Below, one piece after another: positions 1-9,854 of a stretch of 64,000 nucleotides of DNA. Source of the stretch: JAEWSN01 sp942493335 (lineage in GTDB: Bacteria > Bacillota > Clostridia > DSM-8532). The DNA is taken from positions 2,790,001 through 2,854,000 of the forward strand of contig OW818693.1 in NCBI GenBank assembly GCA_942493335.1. Direction: 5' to 3'. The position numbers and the translations under genes were made by a program. Each line of letters begins with the position of its first letter. The first letter of the stretch is position 1. Under the pieces are notes generated by a model. That model made no database searches. It had not been told where the DNA came from and saw only the letters and a program-made list of their open reading frames with translations.

Positions 1-812
1 CCGTCTGGCTTGGTCAAGTCCTGCACGATCACACCCTTGTACCCCACCACTTCCTTGATGAGGTCAGCAAGTTCCCGAATCTGCAAATCCTCGCCAGTTC
101 CCAGGTTCACATGCATCTCGCCCGAATAGGTCTCCATCAGGAACAGACAGGCATCCGCCAAATCGTCCACATGCAGGAACTCCCGCATCGGCGTCCCGGT
201 CCCCCACATGACGACCTCCGGGGTATTGGCAACCGTTGCTTCATGGAACTTGCGCATCAGTGCTGGCAACACATGTGAACTCTGTAGATCAAAGTTGTCG
301 TTCGGTCCATAGAGGTTCGTCGGCATGCCGGAAATGAAGTCGCAGCCGTACTGACGACGATAGAACTTGCACAGCTCAATCCCGGCGATCTTGGCAATGG
401 CATAAGCCTCGTTGGTTTCCTCCAGATAACCAGACAACAGTTCTTCCTCCCGAATGGGCTGTGCAGCCATTTTCGGGTAGATGCAGGTGCTGCCGAGGAA
501 CAACAGCTTCTTTACGCCGTACTTGTACGCACAGTGTATGATATGGGTCTCGATCATCAGGTTGTCGTAGATGAAAGCTGCCGGCCAGGTATTATTGGCA
601 TGAATCCCGCCGACCTTCGCCGCCGCAAGAAACACATACTCCGGCTTCTCAGCCTCGAAAAGTGCTTCCACCTCTGTCTGACGGCGCAGATCCAACTCCT
701 TAGAGGAACGGACAATTAGGTTCTCGAACCCCTCCGCTTTCAGCCTGCGCACGATGGCGGAACCAACCAGTCCGTTATGACCGGCCACATATATTTTCGC
801 ATCCTTGTTCAT
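1..812 (-). CDS. fcl: GDP-L-fucose synthase, 3' end cut by window edge
   Basis: Converts GDP-4-keto-6-deoxy-D-mannose to GDP-L-fucose in the cytoplasm (3,5-epimerase and 4-reductase of the SDR family). I translated the frame from the sequence: it starts MNKDAKIYVAGHNGLVGSAI with the Rossmann glycine motif near the N-terminus, has the catalytic YxxxK in NEAYAIAKIAG, and the typical GMPTNLYGPNDNF and REFLHVDDLADA segments. About 270 codons are present and the frame runs off the left edge, so the C-terminus is missing. The ATG at 812 follows GGAGGATCA, a good ribosome binding site. It lies 63 bp downstream of gmd, which supplies its substrate, so the two are surely one unit. The fucosyltransferase at 27.1 kb is a likely consumer of the product. 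Confidence 0.95.
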   Translation of the reverse strand, partial: MNKDAKIYVAGHNGLVGSAIVRRLKAEGFENLIVRSSKELDLRRQTEVEALFEAEKPEYVFLAAAKVGGIHANNTWPAAFIYDNLMIETHIIHCAYKYGVKKLLFLGSTCIYPKMAAQPIREEELLSGYLEETNEAYAIAKIAGIELCKFYRRQYGCDFISGMPTNLYGPNDNFDLQSSHVLPALMRKFHEATVANTPEVVMWGTGTPMREFLHVDDLADACLFLMETYSGEMHVNLGTGEDLQIRELADLIKEVVGYKGVIVQDLTKPD

Positions 813-875
813 TGATCCTCCAAGAGCCTCATCCATTCACAGGCTTCACAACCCAACACTACAACAACACCGAAA

Positions 876-1955
876 TCAATCAAACTCCTGGCGAATCCGA
901 TCTTCCCGCATTGTCATTTTCAGATCATGCCGCATCATGAGCTTGACCAGTTCATGGAATGAAGTCTTCGTAGGATTCCAGCCCAGAACGGTTTTCGCCT
1001 TGGTCGGATCGCCAAGCAACTGCTCCACTTCCGTGGGGCGGAAGTACTTCGGATCCACTTCCACCAGCACGTTGCCGGTCGCCTTGTCTATTCCCTTTTC
1101 GTTCACGCCTTCACCTTCCCAGACGATTTCGATGAAGGCTTCCTTGAAGGCCAACTCTACAAACTCCCGGACTGTATGCATCTCGCCCGTCGCGATCACG
1201 AAGTCTTCAGGCTTGTCGTGCTGTAGCATCAACCACATGCATTCGACATAGTCCTTGGCATATCCCCAGTCTCTCAACGAAGCAAGATTGCCAAGATACA
1301 GTTTCTCCTGCTTCTTTTGTGCAATACGGGAAGCTGCAAGGGTGATCTTTCGCGTGACAAAGGTCTCCCCGCGGCGTTCCGATTCGTGATTGAACAGAAT
1401 GCCATTGGTCGCGAACATACCATAAGCTTCCCTGTAATTCTTCACAATCCAGAACGCATACTGCTTTGCCACTGCATAGGGACTACGGGGATAAAACGGC
1501 GTTGTTCCCTTCTGCGGCACTTCCTGCACCAGTCCAAACAGTTCAGACGTCGACGCCTGATAGAAGCGGCATGTCTTCTCCATCCCCAAGAAGCGGATGG
1601 CTTCAAGGATACGCAGAGTACCCAGACCATCCGCATCCGCCGTATATTCCGGCACTTCGAAAGAAACTTTTACATGCGACTGTGCAGCAAGGTTATACAC
1701 TTCGTCCGGCTCCACTTCCTTGATAAGCCGGATAAGGTTCGAGGAGTCCGTCATATCGCCGTAATGAAGATATATCTGACGCTGTTGGTGCATGTCTTGA
1801 ACCAACTGTTCCATATAAAGGTGCTCGATGCGAGATGTGTTGAAGGAGGAGGCTCGACGGATAACACCATGCACTTCATAGCCTTTTTCAATAAGGAGTT
1901 CCGCAAGGTAGGAACCATCTTGACCCGTGATCCCGGTTATTAGTGCTTTTGCCAT
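876..1955 (-). CDS. gmd: GDP-mannose 4,6-dehydratase
   Basis: Dehydrates GDP-D-mannose to GDP-4-keto-6-deoxy-D-mannose, the first committed step of GDP-L-fucose synthesis. The 359 aa product has the normal family length. It starts MAKALITGITGQDGSYLAEL with the NAD(P)-binding GxxGxxG, has the catalytic STSELFG segment, the YxxxK motif in SPYAVAKQ, and the GILFNHESERRGETFVTRKI stretch typical of GMDs. It sits directly upstream of fcl on the same strand. The 5' leader contains a long imperfect hairpin (1978-2023). No mannose-activating genes (manB/manC) are in the window, so GDP-mannose must come from elsewhere. Confidence 0.96.
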   Translation of the reverse strand: MAKALITGITGQDGSYLAELLIEKGYEVHGVIRRASSFNTSRIEHLYMEQLVQDMHQQRQIYLHYGDMTDSSNLIRLIKEVEPDEVYNLAAQSHVKVSFEVPEYTADADGLGTLRILEAIRFLGMEKTCRFYQASTSELFGLVQEVPQKGTTPFYPRSPYAVAKQYAFWIVKNYREAYGMFATNGILFNHESERRGETFVTRKITLAASRIAQKKQEKLYLGNLASLRDWGYAKDYVECMWLMLQHDKPEDFVIATGEMHTVREFVELAFKEAFIEIVWEGEGVNEKGIDKATGNVLVEVDPKYFRPTEVEQLLGDPTKAKTVLGWNPTKTSFHELVKLMMRHDLKMTMREDRIRQEFD

Positions 1956-1977
1956 AATATTTTCGTTATCCTCTCAA

Positions 1978-2023
1978 GTCACTTGTCCTTAACAGATAAT
2001 TCGATATCTATCATTCAAGTGAC
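1978..2023 (-). promoter_or_regulatory. nested inverted repeat in the gmd leader
   Basis: GTCACTTG (1978-1985) is perfectly complementary to CAAGTGAC (2016-2023). Inside it AGATA (1994-1998) pairs with TATCT (2005-2009), giving a two-tier stem-loop 23-68 nt upstream of the gmd start. There is no T-tract, so it is not a simple terminator. It could be an operator or an mRNA structure. Function is unknown. Confidence 0.4.
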
Positions 2024-2126
2024 AGGTACTCCTCAATACAAAACAAAGTATCATAGAAAATACTCCGCAAACACCAATACGCTCATTTTACTTCAAACCG
2101 GTATATATGGCTATAGCACCCGGTAA

Positions 2127-3748
2127 TCAAAGTACATAGTATCTCCCCAACAACCCGTACAGGCTGCAGGCCAATAAAACCACGATGGCAGGGATCGTCC
2201 AAGGCAGGACCCTTCGCCACGCCTTCGGCGCCAACCATCCGACGGAGGCGCCTACCAAGGGGAGAAGCGGGATGAAATATCGTCCTTGGACCCCCAGTAC
2301 CACAGGATCTCCAACCGGCGTCCATACCACATAGAGGGATAGAAAGACAGCCAGTCCGGTTCCAAGAAACATCAGTCCGGTCCACAGGCGGATCGGCCAG
2401 TGATAACGCGGACCATCCATCCACAGTGCCAGACCGAGAATCACTGCGAAGCCAGGATAAATGTATGCCGGCAGCCATGTATCCAGCCACCCCAGTACTC
2501 CAATCATTTCCTGGAACCGAAGGGTGAATTGAGTCAGCATGGAACGTACGATCACAATCACCGTATCGAAGGGGTGTTCCAGCATCCACACGATCTGCAG
2601 CGTGGCATTGGCCCCCTCGATGGGATTGCTGGAGGGCTGGTTGCCGCAGAGTGCGGTCCAGGAGAAGAATACAGCGAGTGCGCTTATCCAGCAGGCAATC
2701 ACACTTAGGCAGGCTGTGGAAAAATCACGATTGAGAAGACTGGCGTTCAGCGGCCTGCCGGCGGGTAATCGGTTTTTTGAAAGCACCGCACGACGCTTTT
2801 TCCCAGCCCCAGGGTTTTTCCCGATCGAACGGACGAAGGTTCTTTTTGCCAAGATCCCAAATCGCTCTGACGAATGAAACGGAATCAACACAAGCAGCCC
2901 CAATAGCAAAATGTACAGGTTCTTGCAGAGGGGAAGCAGCATTGAAAAGCCAGCCAGCAGTGCCCAATCCTTCTTCAGGATCTGGTCCTTCGGAAGCAGG
3001 CGGAAGACGGTTGCCACAAAGAGGAAGCTCAGGCCCATGGTGACCGCATCCGCACTGACACCAACCGCTTCAAAGAGCGTCATCGGAAGCAGTGTAATCG
3101 TGAGGAGGAACCATTTTCCCCAAGGCATGACACGGAGGGCCAACCAGGCAAGTACCACCCACAGGGCGAACCCGCACAAACGAGCCAGGTAAAGGAGGTA
3201 CAGAGCAGGAAGACCCATCAGACGACCCAGCCAAATCCCGATCAGTTGAGGAAGATAGACAATCGGTGCATAATTCCCTGCACCCGGCACCGGCGTGAAT
3301 TCATGCCGTTCCGGATTTAGTGGAATCGAGAGCATTTGTCGGAATGCCTGCATATCCTGCTTGCCGCCAGGGTTGAAGGGTAAATCGGTGAAACCGCCGA
3401 CGATTTCCGACAGGCTTGTGGGCATATCAGCACCTGCACGACCCTCCTGAACGGAAAGGATGACATACCCTTCCGAAATAGCGTATGCCCGATGAAAATG
3501 CACGATTTCATCAGGAACCTGGAAAGGGGGGTGGCCAGTGCCAGAAGGATCCCGAAGAGGATGGCAACGAAGAGGAAGATGGTTTCGGGACGAAGGGCCA
3601 GTTGATGCCCTTTCACGGACAACAAGGGTACATCCTCATCAATTGATGAGGATGTACCCTTTGACGGTGCTGGGACAAGACTCGCCGATTTGACACTATT
3701 CGCCTGGAGGGGTGGACGTTGCTTACTCAATGATGTTCCCTGCTGCAT
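2127..3748 (-). pseudogene. DUF2142-type polytopic membrane protein, broken by a frameshift
   Basis: The long frame 2127-3503 encodes many hydrophobic segments (for example GLPALYLLYLARLCGFALW and WLLGV-like stretches) and resembles DUF2142 proteins, which are GT-C-like membrane proteins of surface-polysaccharide loci. The family's N-terminal signature lies in another frame. One frame (3748 to about 3505) reads LFVAILFGILLALATP, and only after a +1 shift does it continue as PFQVPDEIVHFHRAYAISEG. The shift falls in a run of six C (minus strand) at about 3520-3525, where a seventh C would restore one reading frame. The upstream frame opens with an ATG at 3748 overlapping the S-layer stop, but the GTG at 3616, beyond the hairpin, is an alternative start. 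Either the gene is inactive, phase variable, or the run is a sequencing error. Confidence 0.75.
3624..3661 (-). terminator. 38-bp perfect palindrome, probable terminator of the S-layer pair
   Basis: AAGGGTACATCCTCATC (3624-3640), then AATT, then its exact complement (3645-3661). On the minus strand the 17-bp stem is followed by TTGTTGT, a weak T-tract. It begins about 60 nt after the stop codon of the S-layer gene at 3723, as expected for a terminator or a 3' mRNA-stabilising hairpin. It also lies inside the open frame leading into the DUF2142 gene. Confidence 0.6.
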
Positions 3749-6719
3749 CCATGATGGGAGATGCCTGTATGATTTCCGGCTTTGTCACCGGATCAGCAAC
3801 AGAACTTGAAATGTTCAGGATGACATAGCAGGATGCGGCAGTGTGATCCCCTTGATTTCCAGCGAACACAATCCCATCGGAATCCACCGATGCAGCAATA
3901 ATTGTATAGCCACTAATTGAGAATGTGGATTTCATGATGGATGCTTCCTTGATAGCTTCGTCATATTTGACAACGACGGTGTCGTACCGGCCATTGTTGT
4001 CAAAATCATGCCAGGAGATCAACTGATTGTTGGAAAGATCCCTGGCGATGGCCCCACCAACCGCATCCTGAAGGCCGAGAGCCGTCGCGTGCGTTCTGGC
4101 GGATATTAGTGCTTTGTTCGAACTGACGGTCTTGCCGGCAACAACTTGTATTTCTATAGATTCCCTCGATGTATTGTCATTCCAGGTTGCATCCGAGTTG
4201 AGGGTTCTGTCCAGTTGGACAAGGAACTCGGATTGACCGTTGGCATTAATCCCAAAATTCTTGACATTCAGGACTTGAACGGGATATGTGAAAGAACCAC
4301 CATCCACTTTCTGCCGGAAGAGAAAATCCGTTGGTTCGAAGGTGCCTACTGCTGTGTTGAAAGTCAGCACGGCCATATTCCGGTCAACCAGTTCTACTTT
4401 CTCAAGTGACAGCGTTTCCGGCCCAATGTTGATCAGATTTCCGGCTTCCCCTGAATACTCAAAGGTGAGATCCGAGCCCAATTTCTTCCCGGACAGGTCA
4501 TGCATGGCCGCCATCTTCACAGAGGGTGTCGTAATGGCGGAATTCAATGTCAGAACAATGTGCTGTGCATCTGTGACAGTAACAGTATCATACTCTCCCA
4601 GGGCAACCATGTTCCCTGTGCCGCCATCGCGATCAACCAGGTAATTCGTTTTCTGGGCCAACTCCAGCTGATTCATGGCTTCGCTGAAGGTGATGAAAAT
4701 TTTCCTCGCCTCCGGAACTGCGAAAGCATTCACCACTTTGGGATTTGAGGAATCCGTCACGGTTTTCGTTGTGGACCAGGAATTCAGGATGTTCCCGACG
4801 GTGTCCTTGATGGCTGACACTTTGATGGTATAGGTTTGAAGATCGGTCAGCGATGTGACGATGCGAACCGTTTGCAGATCCGGCATCAACACCGCATCCG
4901 TAACGGGAACTATCGTTCCGGATGTGTTTCGGACTTCGTAATTCGCTTCTTTTTGCGCTGCAACTGCATCCAGTTCCTCACTGAAGGTGATGTCGAATGC
5001 CGTATTCCCAACGCTTGTGATGCTGAGTACGGAAGGTGCAGTCGTGTCCGCTACATTGTTGAAGATCATGGCTCTGTCGGAAACCGCCACGCCAAAAAGG
5101 TCCCTCATTTGTTCATATGAGGCTGCGCTGTTTGTGAGGAAAAAATTCACATTCCCGGTTGGAATCGCAGCCGGCATGGTGAACTCCCATTTGTCCGAAG
5201 CCATCGATTCACTTTTGCTGACAAGTGAGGATCCGTAAGCATCCACCCGGTTGACCATCTGATACAGACGGACATTGGTTCCGTACACCGGCTTGTTGAA
5301 CCGGATGGTAACCAGACGTGTGGTTTTGTTTACGGACTCGACATTGGCAGTGGCTTCCGAGATGGTTGCGGGATATGACACAACCGTGTCCTTGTTAGGC
5401 GTCATGAAGTTGATGAAATCACGAACCTGACCTGACTGAGTGGGTAGAGCATTGATGGTGACCGTCAAATTCCCAGGCAGGATATCGGTTCCCAGGGACA
5501 AAAGAATGCTCCTGTCCTGGTAGACAGCCTTTGCGGATAGAACCATATAGGAATAAGTACCGTTTTTCACCGCAAACTGGGACGTTGAAAAGGATTCGCT
5601 GCTCCCATTCCATACAGGTTCATCGAAAGTGAGCCGTATCAACTTCTTTCCAAGGGCTTCAGCACCGACAAGCTCCGGAACTTTTGTGTCTTGAACGGAA
5701 ATCCCGGTTTTCGTATAATCGGAATCCAAAGTGGTTCCCGTAACATCCTTCAATGCTTTCTTGACGGTGACATCAACGGTTGTGAAGTTGGACATGGAAA
5801 CTTGTCCATCCAACGTCAGCATGACCGATTTCTTGTCAGGTTGAATGGCTGTCAGGACAGAACGAACGGTTGTTCCCGCTTCCTTCACGATGAAGTTTGC
5901 AGCAAGAACCGTATCCTGCAAAAGCTCCCGATTGAATACAACCTTTATCTGCTTTGTGTTTGGCACTTGAATTTCGGACACGGCCAACCGTGCCAGTTCG
6001 GGGGTTGGTGTGGCGACCGGCGTCGGTGTAGGCGTGGCTGCCGGCAACGCATACCCAAGGGTGATGGCTGCCGCTGTGGGAACAATACCCGCCGCTACAA
6101 GCTTGTTGATCACCAATTGCTTCGTCCCGTTCAGTTGGCCGGTCCGAACGACCGAATAGAGGATATCTACGGCCTGCTCCCGGTTCATGGCCGGAATACT
6201 GCTGTATTTAACGATCTGACCGGCAGAAAGCATGGTGGCGGACATGGCAATGTCCATGCCCGTATCCAGGGTCGTGGAGTATCCCATGGCTCTGGCCAGA
6301 AAGGAAATGAACTGCTTTCCGGACATCCGCTGGGCGGGAGCAAACACGACTTTGTCACCAACTGCGGAAACGCCTGCTGTTATGGGAGGCGTCTGTTTGA
6401 GCGCAAAAGCCACATAAGGCTTTGCCCAACCGGGGATCGAAGCCGCATCCGTAACTTTCAGCATGACAGCCGCTACTTCTGCCGGTGTTTGCTTCAGGAC
6501 GGAGGGCTCCATCCCCTGCGCGCGAAGCGCGAGCGCAATGCCTTGATCACGTGTCAGCAACCCTGTAAGGTTATAGCCGGAATTTGTTCCTGTGAATAAA
6601 CCTGCCGCCTTCAGGGCATCCGCCTGGCTTGTGGCAGTCTCCGCACCAACAGGTACCCACAATGTTATCAACAGGGCGAAGATCAATACGACCGCCAAGG
6701 GCTTCTTTGTTTTGTTCAT
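3723..6719 (-). CDS. S-layer-like exported protein with divergent SLH triad and Ig-like repeats (paralogue 1)
   Basis: A 998 aa secreted protein, probably cell-wall bound. The start at 6719 (MNKTKKPLAV) is preferred over the longer frame because AGGAGG lies 6 nt upstream and a clear signal peptide (VVLIFALLITLWVPVGAETA) follows. Residues about 35-220 hold three degenerate S-layer-homology units, recognisable by ALKAAGLFTG, LTRDQGIALALRAQG, IPGWAKPYVAFAL, MSGKQFISFLARAMGY and MNREQAVDIL. A TP-rich linker (TPTPTPVATPTPE) leads to several Ig-like modules of the Big_5/SbsA type, each opening with a VPELVG- or APSVLS-like segment and carrying an F(D/S)EP or FSEAMN motif. It is a close paralogue of the gene just upstream, 88 bp away, so a tandem duplication is likely. 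Function as S-layer or surface-coat protein is inferred. Confidence 0.85.
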   Translation of the reverse strand: MNKTKKPLAVVLIFALLITLWVPVGAETATSQADALKAAGLFTGTNSGYNLTGLLTRDQGIALALRAQGMEPSVLKQTPAEVAAVMLKVTDAASIPGWAKPYVAFALKQTPPITAGVSAVGDKVVFAPAQRMSGKQFISFLARAMGYSTTLDTGMDIAMSATMLSAGQIVKYSSIPAMNREQAVDILYSVVRTGQLNGTKQLVINKLVAAGIVPTAAAITLGYALPAATPTPTPVATPTPELARLAVSEIQVPNTKQIKVVFNRELLQDTVLAANFIVKEAGTTVRSVLTAIQPDKKSVMLTLDGQVSMSNFTTVDVTVKKALKDVTGTTLDSDYTKTGISVQDTKVPELVGAEALGKKLIRLTFDEPVWNGSSESFSTSQFAVKNGTYSYMVLSAKAVYQDRSILLSLGTDILPGNLTVTINALPTQSGQVRDFINFMTPNKDTVVSYPATISEATANVESVNKTTRLVTIRFNKPVYGTNVRLYQMVNRVDAYGSSLVSKSESMASDKWEFTMPAAIPTGNVNFFLTNSAASYEQMRDLFGVAVSDRAMIFNNVADTTAPSVLSITSVGNTAFDITFSEELDAVAAQKEANYEVRNTSGTIVPVTDAVLMPDLQTVRIVTSLTDLQTYTIKVSAIKDTVGNILNSWSTTKTVTDSSNPKVVNAFAVPEARKIFITFSEAMNQLELAQKTNYLVDRDGGTGNMVALGEYDTVTVTDAQHIVLTLNSAITTPSVKMAAMHDLSGKKLGSDLTFEYSGEAGNLINIGPETLSLEKVELVDRNMAVLTFNTAVGTFEPTDFLFRQKVDGGSFTYPVQVLNVKNFGINANGQSEFLVQLDRTLNSDATWNDNTSRESIEIQVVAGKTVSSNKALISARTHATALGLQDAVGGAIARDLSNNQLISWHDFDNNGRYDTVVVKYDEAIKEASIMKSTFSISGYTIIAASVDSDGIVFAGNQGDHTAASCYVILNISSSVADPVTKPEIIQASPIMDAAGNIIE

Positions 6720-6807
6720 GATTTCCTCCTTTGGACAAGTACTCGACATAATACGTAACGAGCCGCACGATTGACTGCTCCGGATTACTCAAGGAATGTG
6801 AACACAA

Positions 6808-9800
6808 TCATTTCATGGCATTCCCGGCAAGATCCCTGACAGGCAGCTGCTGAACGACGGTTGGGCGTGACCCTGCATCCGCAGTCTGTCCAGCCCTGTT
6901 GATGTTCAGAATGATGCAAGCCGCTCCGGTTGTCTTGTCACCGGGCTCACCGGCCATAACGATTCCATTGCTGTCTGTAGAAGCATTCAGGACCTCATAA
7001 CCCTGGACCGTGAAGGTGCCCTTTTCAACGGAACGACTCTCGACAGCCTCCTCAAAACGGATGGAAATGGTGTCGAGCTTGCCATCCGTGTTGAAATCAT
7101 TCCAGGTGATGAGCCTCGAACCATCCGGGTTTGTGGAAATACCGCCCCCGACAGCATCCAGCAACGGCAAAGCAGTCGGATGTGTCCGGGAGCCCAGCGG
7201 TGCGCCAGCATCTGTATGCGAGCCCGCCGCAAGGGTCTGAACTTCCAATCGTTCTCCCTGCAGTCTGTCATCCACTGTTGCATCCGGATTCAACTTCCTG
7301 TTCAACCTTACCAACGCTTCACTGTTCCCGGATGCAGAGAGACTCAACGAGAGGACTGAGTCTACCGTTACCGGGGTCTCGAACAACTCTCCATTGGCCG
7401 TCCTTCGAATCAGGATGCTTGCCGGATCCAGGACAGACATCCGTGTATCGAAGGTCAGGCGGGCAAGATTCCGCTCCACCAACTCTGCCTTTATAAGGGT
7501 TACAGACTCGGGTCCAATATTCAGCAAACTGGATCCATCTCCCATATATTCAGTGATTGTATCGCTACCGAGCTTTTTCCCGGACACATCGCGAAGGTTC
7601 ATAAGTTTGACAGATGGTAACGTTATGGAGTTTCCCAGGGTAATGCGAACATGCTTGTCATCCAGGACCGTGATGCTGTCCTCCGCACCGAGAACCTGGA
7701 ATCCATCCATGCCGCCATTTCGATCCACCCAGTAATTTGTTTTTTCGCGTAGCCCATCCATGTTCATGGGCTCACTGAAAGTTAGATAAACCTGACGGAC
7801 TGCAGGACTGGCATAAGCTTTCACAACGCTCGGATTCAATGAATCTGCCGCCATTGCCTTTCCTGACCAGGATGCTAGCACATTTCCCGCCAAATCGTGA
7901 ATCTGAGATACTTGGACAGAGTAAGTCTGCTTCTCGATCAGCCCCGCATACAACCGAACCGTCTGTTGGTCCGAAAGCAGCAATGAATTCTTCACCGGTA
8001 CCAGTGTACCTGACGCATTGCGTATTTCATAACGTGCCGCATTTTCCGCATCAATAATCGATACTGTCGCGTCAAACAACAAATCAAAACCATCGTTCCC
8101 GAAATTATCCACACTTATGATCTTTGGCGGTTGGGAATCCACAGGCTTTCCGCCAACGACAATCAGATCGGGAATCGGATTTCCGTATAGATCCGATAGT
8201 TGATACCCATCCTGCTGGCTGCTTGTCACCCGATAATTCGTCGGAATGGAGGGAACGACGGAAGGCATGGTGAACTGCCATACCTCAGATGCAAGGTTTG
8301 CGGATTTCGTCACAAAGGAGGAAGCCGTTTCAACACTTGCGTTGTCTGCCAGGAACAAGCGTACATTGATTCCATGCACAGGTTTTGAGAACCGTACATT
8401 CACGGTTTTGCCAGACGCGTCGACAGATTCGAACGTGGCCGTGGTGCCGGTTGTGTCCGGTGCATATTGGAACGTTATCTCCTGTGCGGGCAAACCGGCT
8501 CCGGAAAAATCACGAACATATCCGGTCTGGCTGGCATCCGCGTTCACGGATACAGTGATTGGTACAGGGAACATTTCAGCTGTGAGCTGCAAAAGCACAT
8601 CACAGCTGTCGTATCGGGCCAACGCCGACTGGCAGCGAAGAACCGTACTGCCCATCTTCACCTTGAAATCAGCCAATGGGATCGAGGTACCGGTTCCACC
8701 CCACACAGGTTCGTCAAACCGAAGCCGGATCGTCTGCCGGCCGTATGGCTCCACGGAAAGCAGAACGGGTGGCTTCCGATCCAATACGGATACCCCCGTC
8801 TGAATGAAATCCGAAACCATTGGCAAGCCCGAGGCATCCTTCACAGCACGTGACACAGTGACATCAACCGTCGAACCATTGACAAAAGCAGTGTCTGCTT
8901 CCAATGTCAGGACAACCGCTTTATGATCAGCCTGCAATCCTGCAACGACAGGCCGTTCCAGCGAGCCAGCCTCCTTGACCGAAAAGTTGGACGCCACCGC
9001 TGCGGACGGCATCAGTTCCTGGTTGAAAGTCACTAGGATTTGTTTGGGGCTGAGTGCGACAATATCCTTGACAAGCAAGCGGGTAACCGTTTCCGGAACA
9101 GGAGCCACATATCCAAGGAGGATAGCCGCACCGGGTGCAACCTTCCCTTCCGTTACAAGCTTATCAATGACAGATTTCGTCCATGCTTTCGGAATCCCGT
9201 TCACAACCGTGGCATGCATGATTTCGACTGCATCAGCACGCGTCATGGCCTTGACTGCCAGGTATTTTGTACGTTGACTCTCCGTCAACATGTTTGTGGA
9301 AGCGGCGATAGCAGCCACACCTTCCATCGCAACCGGATAACCCATCGCCCTTTGCAAAAATACAACGAATTGAGCCCCCGACATTTGCTGTGCAGGACCA
9401 AAGGAAATCCTGCCATTTTGGGATGATACACCCGATGTGATCGGTGGCACTTGCTTCAAGGAATATGCGACATAAGCTTTCGCCCAGCCGGGAATCGCAT
9501 CGGCATCCGACACGTTCTTCATCACACTCTGTATTTCTTCAGAGGATTGCTTGAGGACCGCCGCTTCCATTCCCTGTGTTCTCAAGGCCAGCACCAGGCC
9601 TTGGATACGGGTCAGTCCTCCGGCCAAATCGTACCCTGCAGCCGATCCGGTAAATAAACCGGCAGCCTTCAGCTGATCGGCCTTTTCAATCGTCGTTCCT
9701 GCATTCAAACGCTCGTTGTTGGCAGCCAGACTCGTTGTCACCGGCTGAAACGTCACAACAAGGCTCAGAGCAAACGCAAGAACCACCGTGAACAGGGTAC

Positions 9801-9828
9801 CCGGTTTCTTTCTTCTTTTGTTGTTCAT
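6808..9828 (-). CDS. S-layer-like exported protein with divergent SLH triad and Ig-like repeats (paralogue 2)
   Basis: A 1006 aa secreted protein. The start at 9828 (MNNKRRKKPG) has GGAGG 7 nt upstream and gives a signal peptide (FTVVLAFALSLVVTF, then SLAANNE). The longer frame upstream has no such support and would overlap the preceding gene. The N-terminal 230 residues repeat the SLH-like signatures of paralogue 1 almost segment by segment (LKAAGLFTGSAAGYDL, LTRIQGLVLALRTQGME, IPGWAKAYVAYSLKQ, MSGAQFVVFLQRAMGY). Ig-like modules of the Big_5 type follow, with FDEPVWGG and FSEPMNMD motifs. It starts 27 bp after the O-antigen-ligase-like gene, so it is probably co-transcribed with it. The terminator after paralogue 1 would end that unit. 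Confidence 0.85.
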   Translation of the reverse strand: MNNKRRKKPGTLFTVVLAFALSLVVTFQPVTTSLAANNERLNAGTTIEKADQLKAAGLFTGSAAGYDLAGGLTRIQGLVLALRTQGMEAAVLKQSSEEIQSVMKNVSDADAIPGWAKAYVAYSLKQVPPITSGVSSQNGRISFGPAQQMSGAQFVVFLQRAMGYPVAMEGVAAIAASTNMLTESQRTKYLAVKAMTRADAVEIMHATVVNGIPKAWTKSVIDKLVTEGKVAPGAAILLGYVAPVPETVTRLLVKDIVALSPKQILVTFNQELMPSAAVASNFSVKEAGSLERPVVAGLQADHKAVVLTLEADTAFVNGSTVDVTVSRAVKDASGLPMVSDFIQTGVSVLDRKPPVLLSVEPYGRQTIRLRFDEPVWGGTGTSIPLADFKVKMGSTVLRCQSALARYDSCDVLLQLTAEMFPVPITVSVNADASQTGYVRDFSGAGLPAQEITFQYAPDTTGTTATFESVDASGKTVNVRFSKPVHGINVRLFLADNASVETASSFVTKSANLASEVWQFTMPSVVPSIPTNYRVTSSQQDGYQLSDLYGNPIPDLIVVGGKPVDSQPPKIISVDNFGNDGFDLLFDATVSIIDAENAARYEIRNASGTLVPVKNSLLLSDQQTVRLYAGLIEKQTYSVQVSQIHDLAGNVLASWSGKAMAADSLNPSVVKAYASPAVRQVYLTFSEPMNMDGLREKTNYWVDRNGGMDGFQVLGAEDSITVLDDKHVRITLGNSITLPSVKLMNLRDVSGKKLGSDTITEYMGDGSSLLNIGPESVTLIKAELVERNLARLTFDTRMSVLDPASILIRRTANGELFETPVTVDSVLSLSLSASGNSEALVRLNRKLNPDATVDDRLQGERLEVQTLAAGSHTDAGAPLGSRTHPTALPLLDAVGGGISTNPDGSRLITWNDFNTDGKLDTISIRFEEAVESRSVEKGTFTVQGYEVLNASTDSNGIVMAGEPGDKTTGAACIILNINRAGQTADAGSRPTVVQQLPVRDLAGNAMK

Positions 9829-9854
9829 ACAATACCTCCAGATCAAGACGTGGC

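Noticed and set aside
3505..3530. Programmed ribosomal frameshifting in the DUF2142 gene
   Set aside because: The run is C-rich followed by TTT, with no downstream stimulatory structure or internal Shine-Dalgarno seen. DUF2142 genes are not known to use it, so a mutation, phase variation or read error is likelier.
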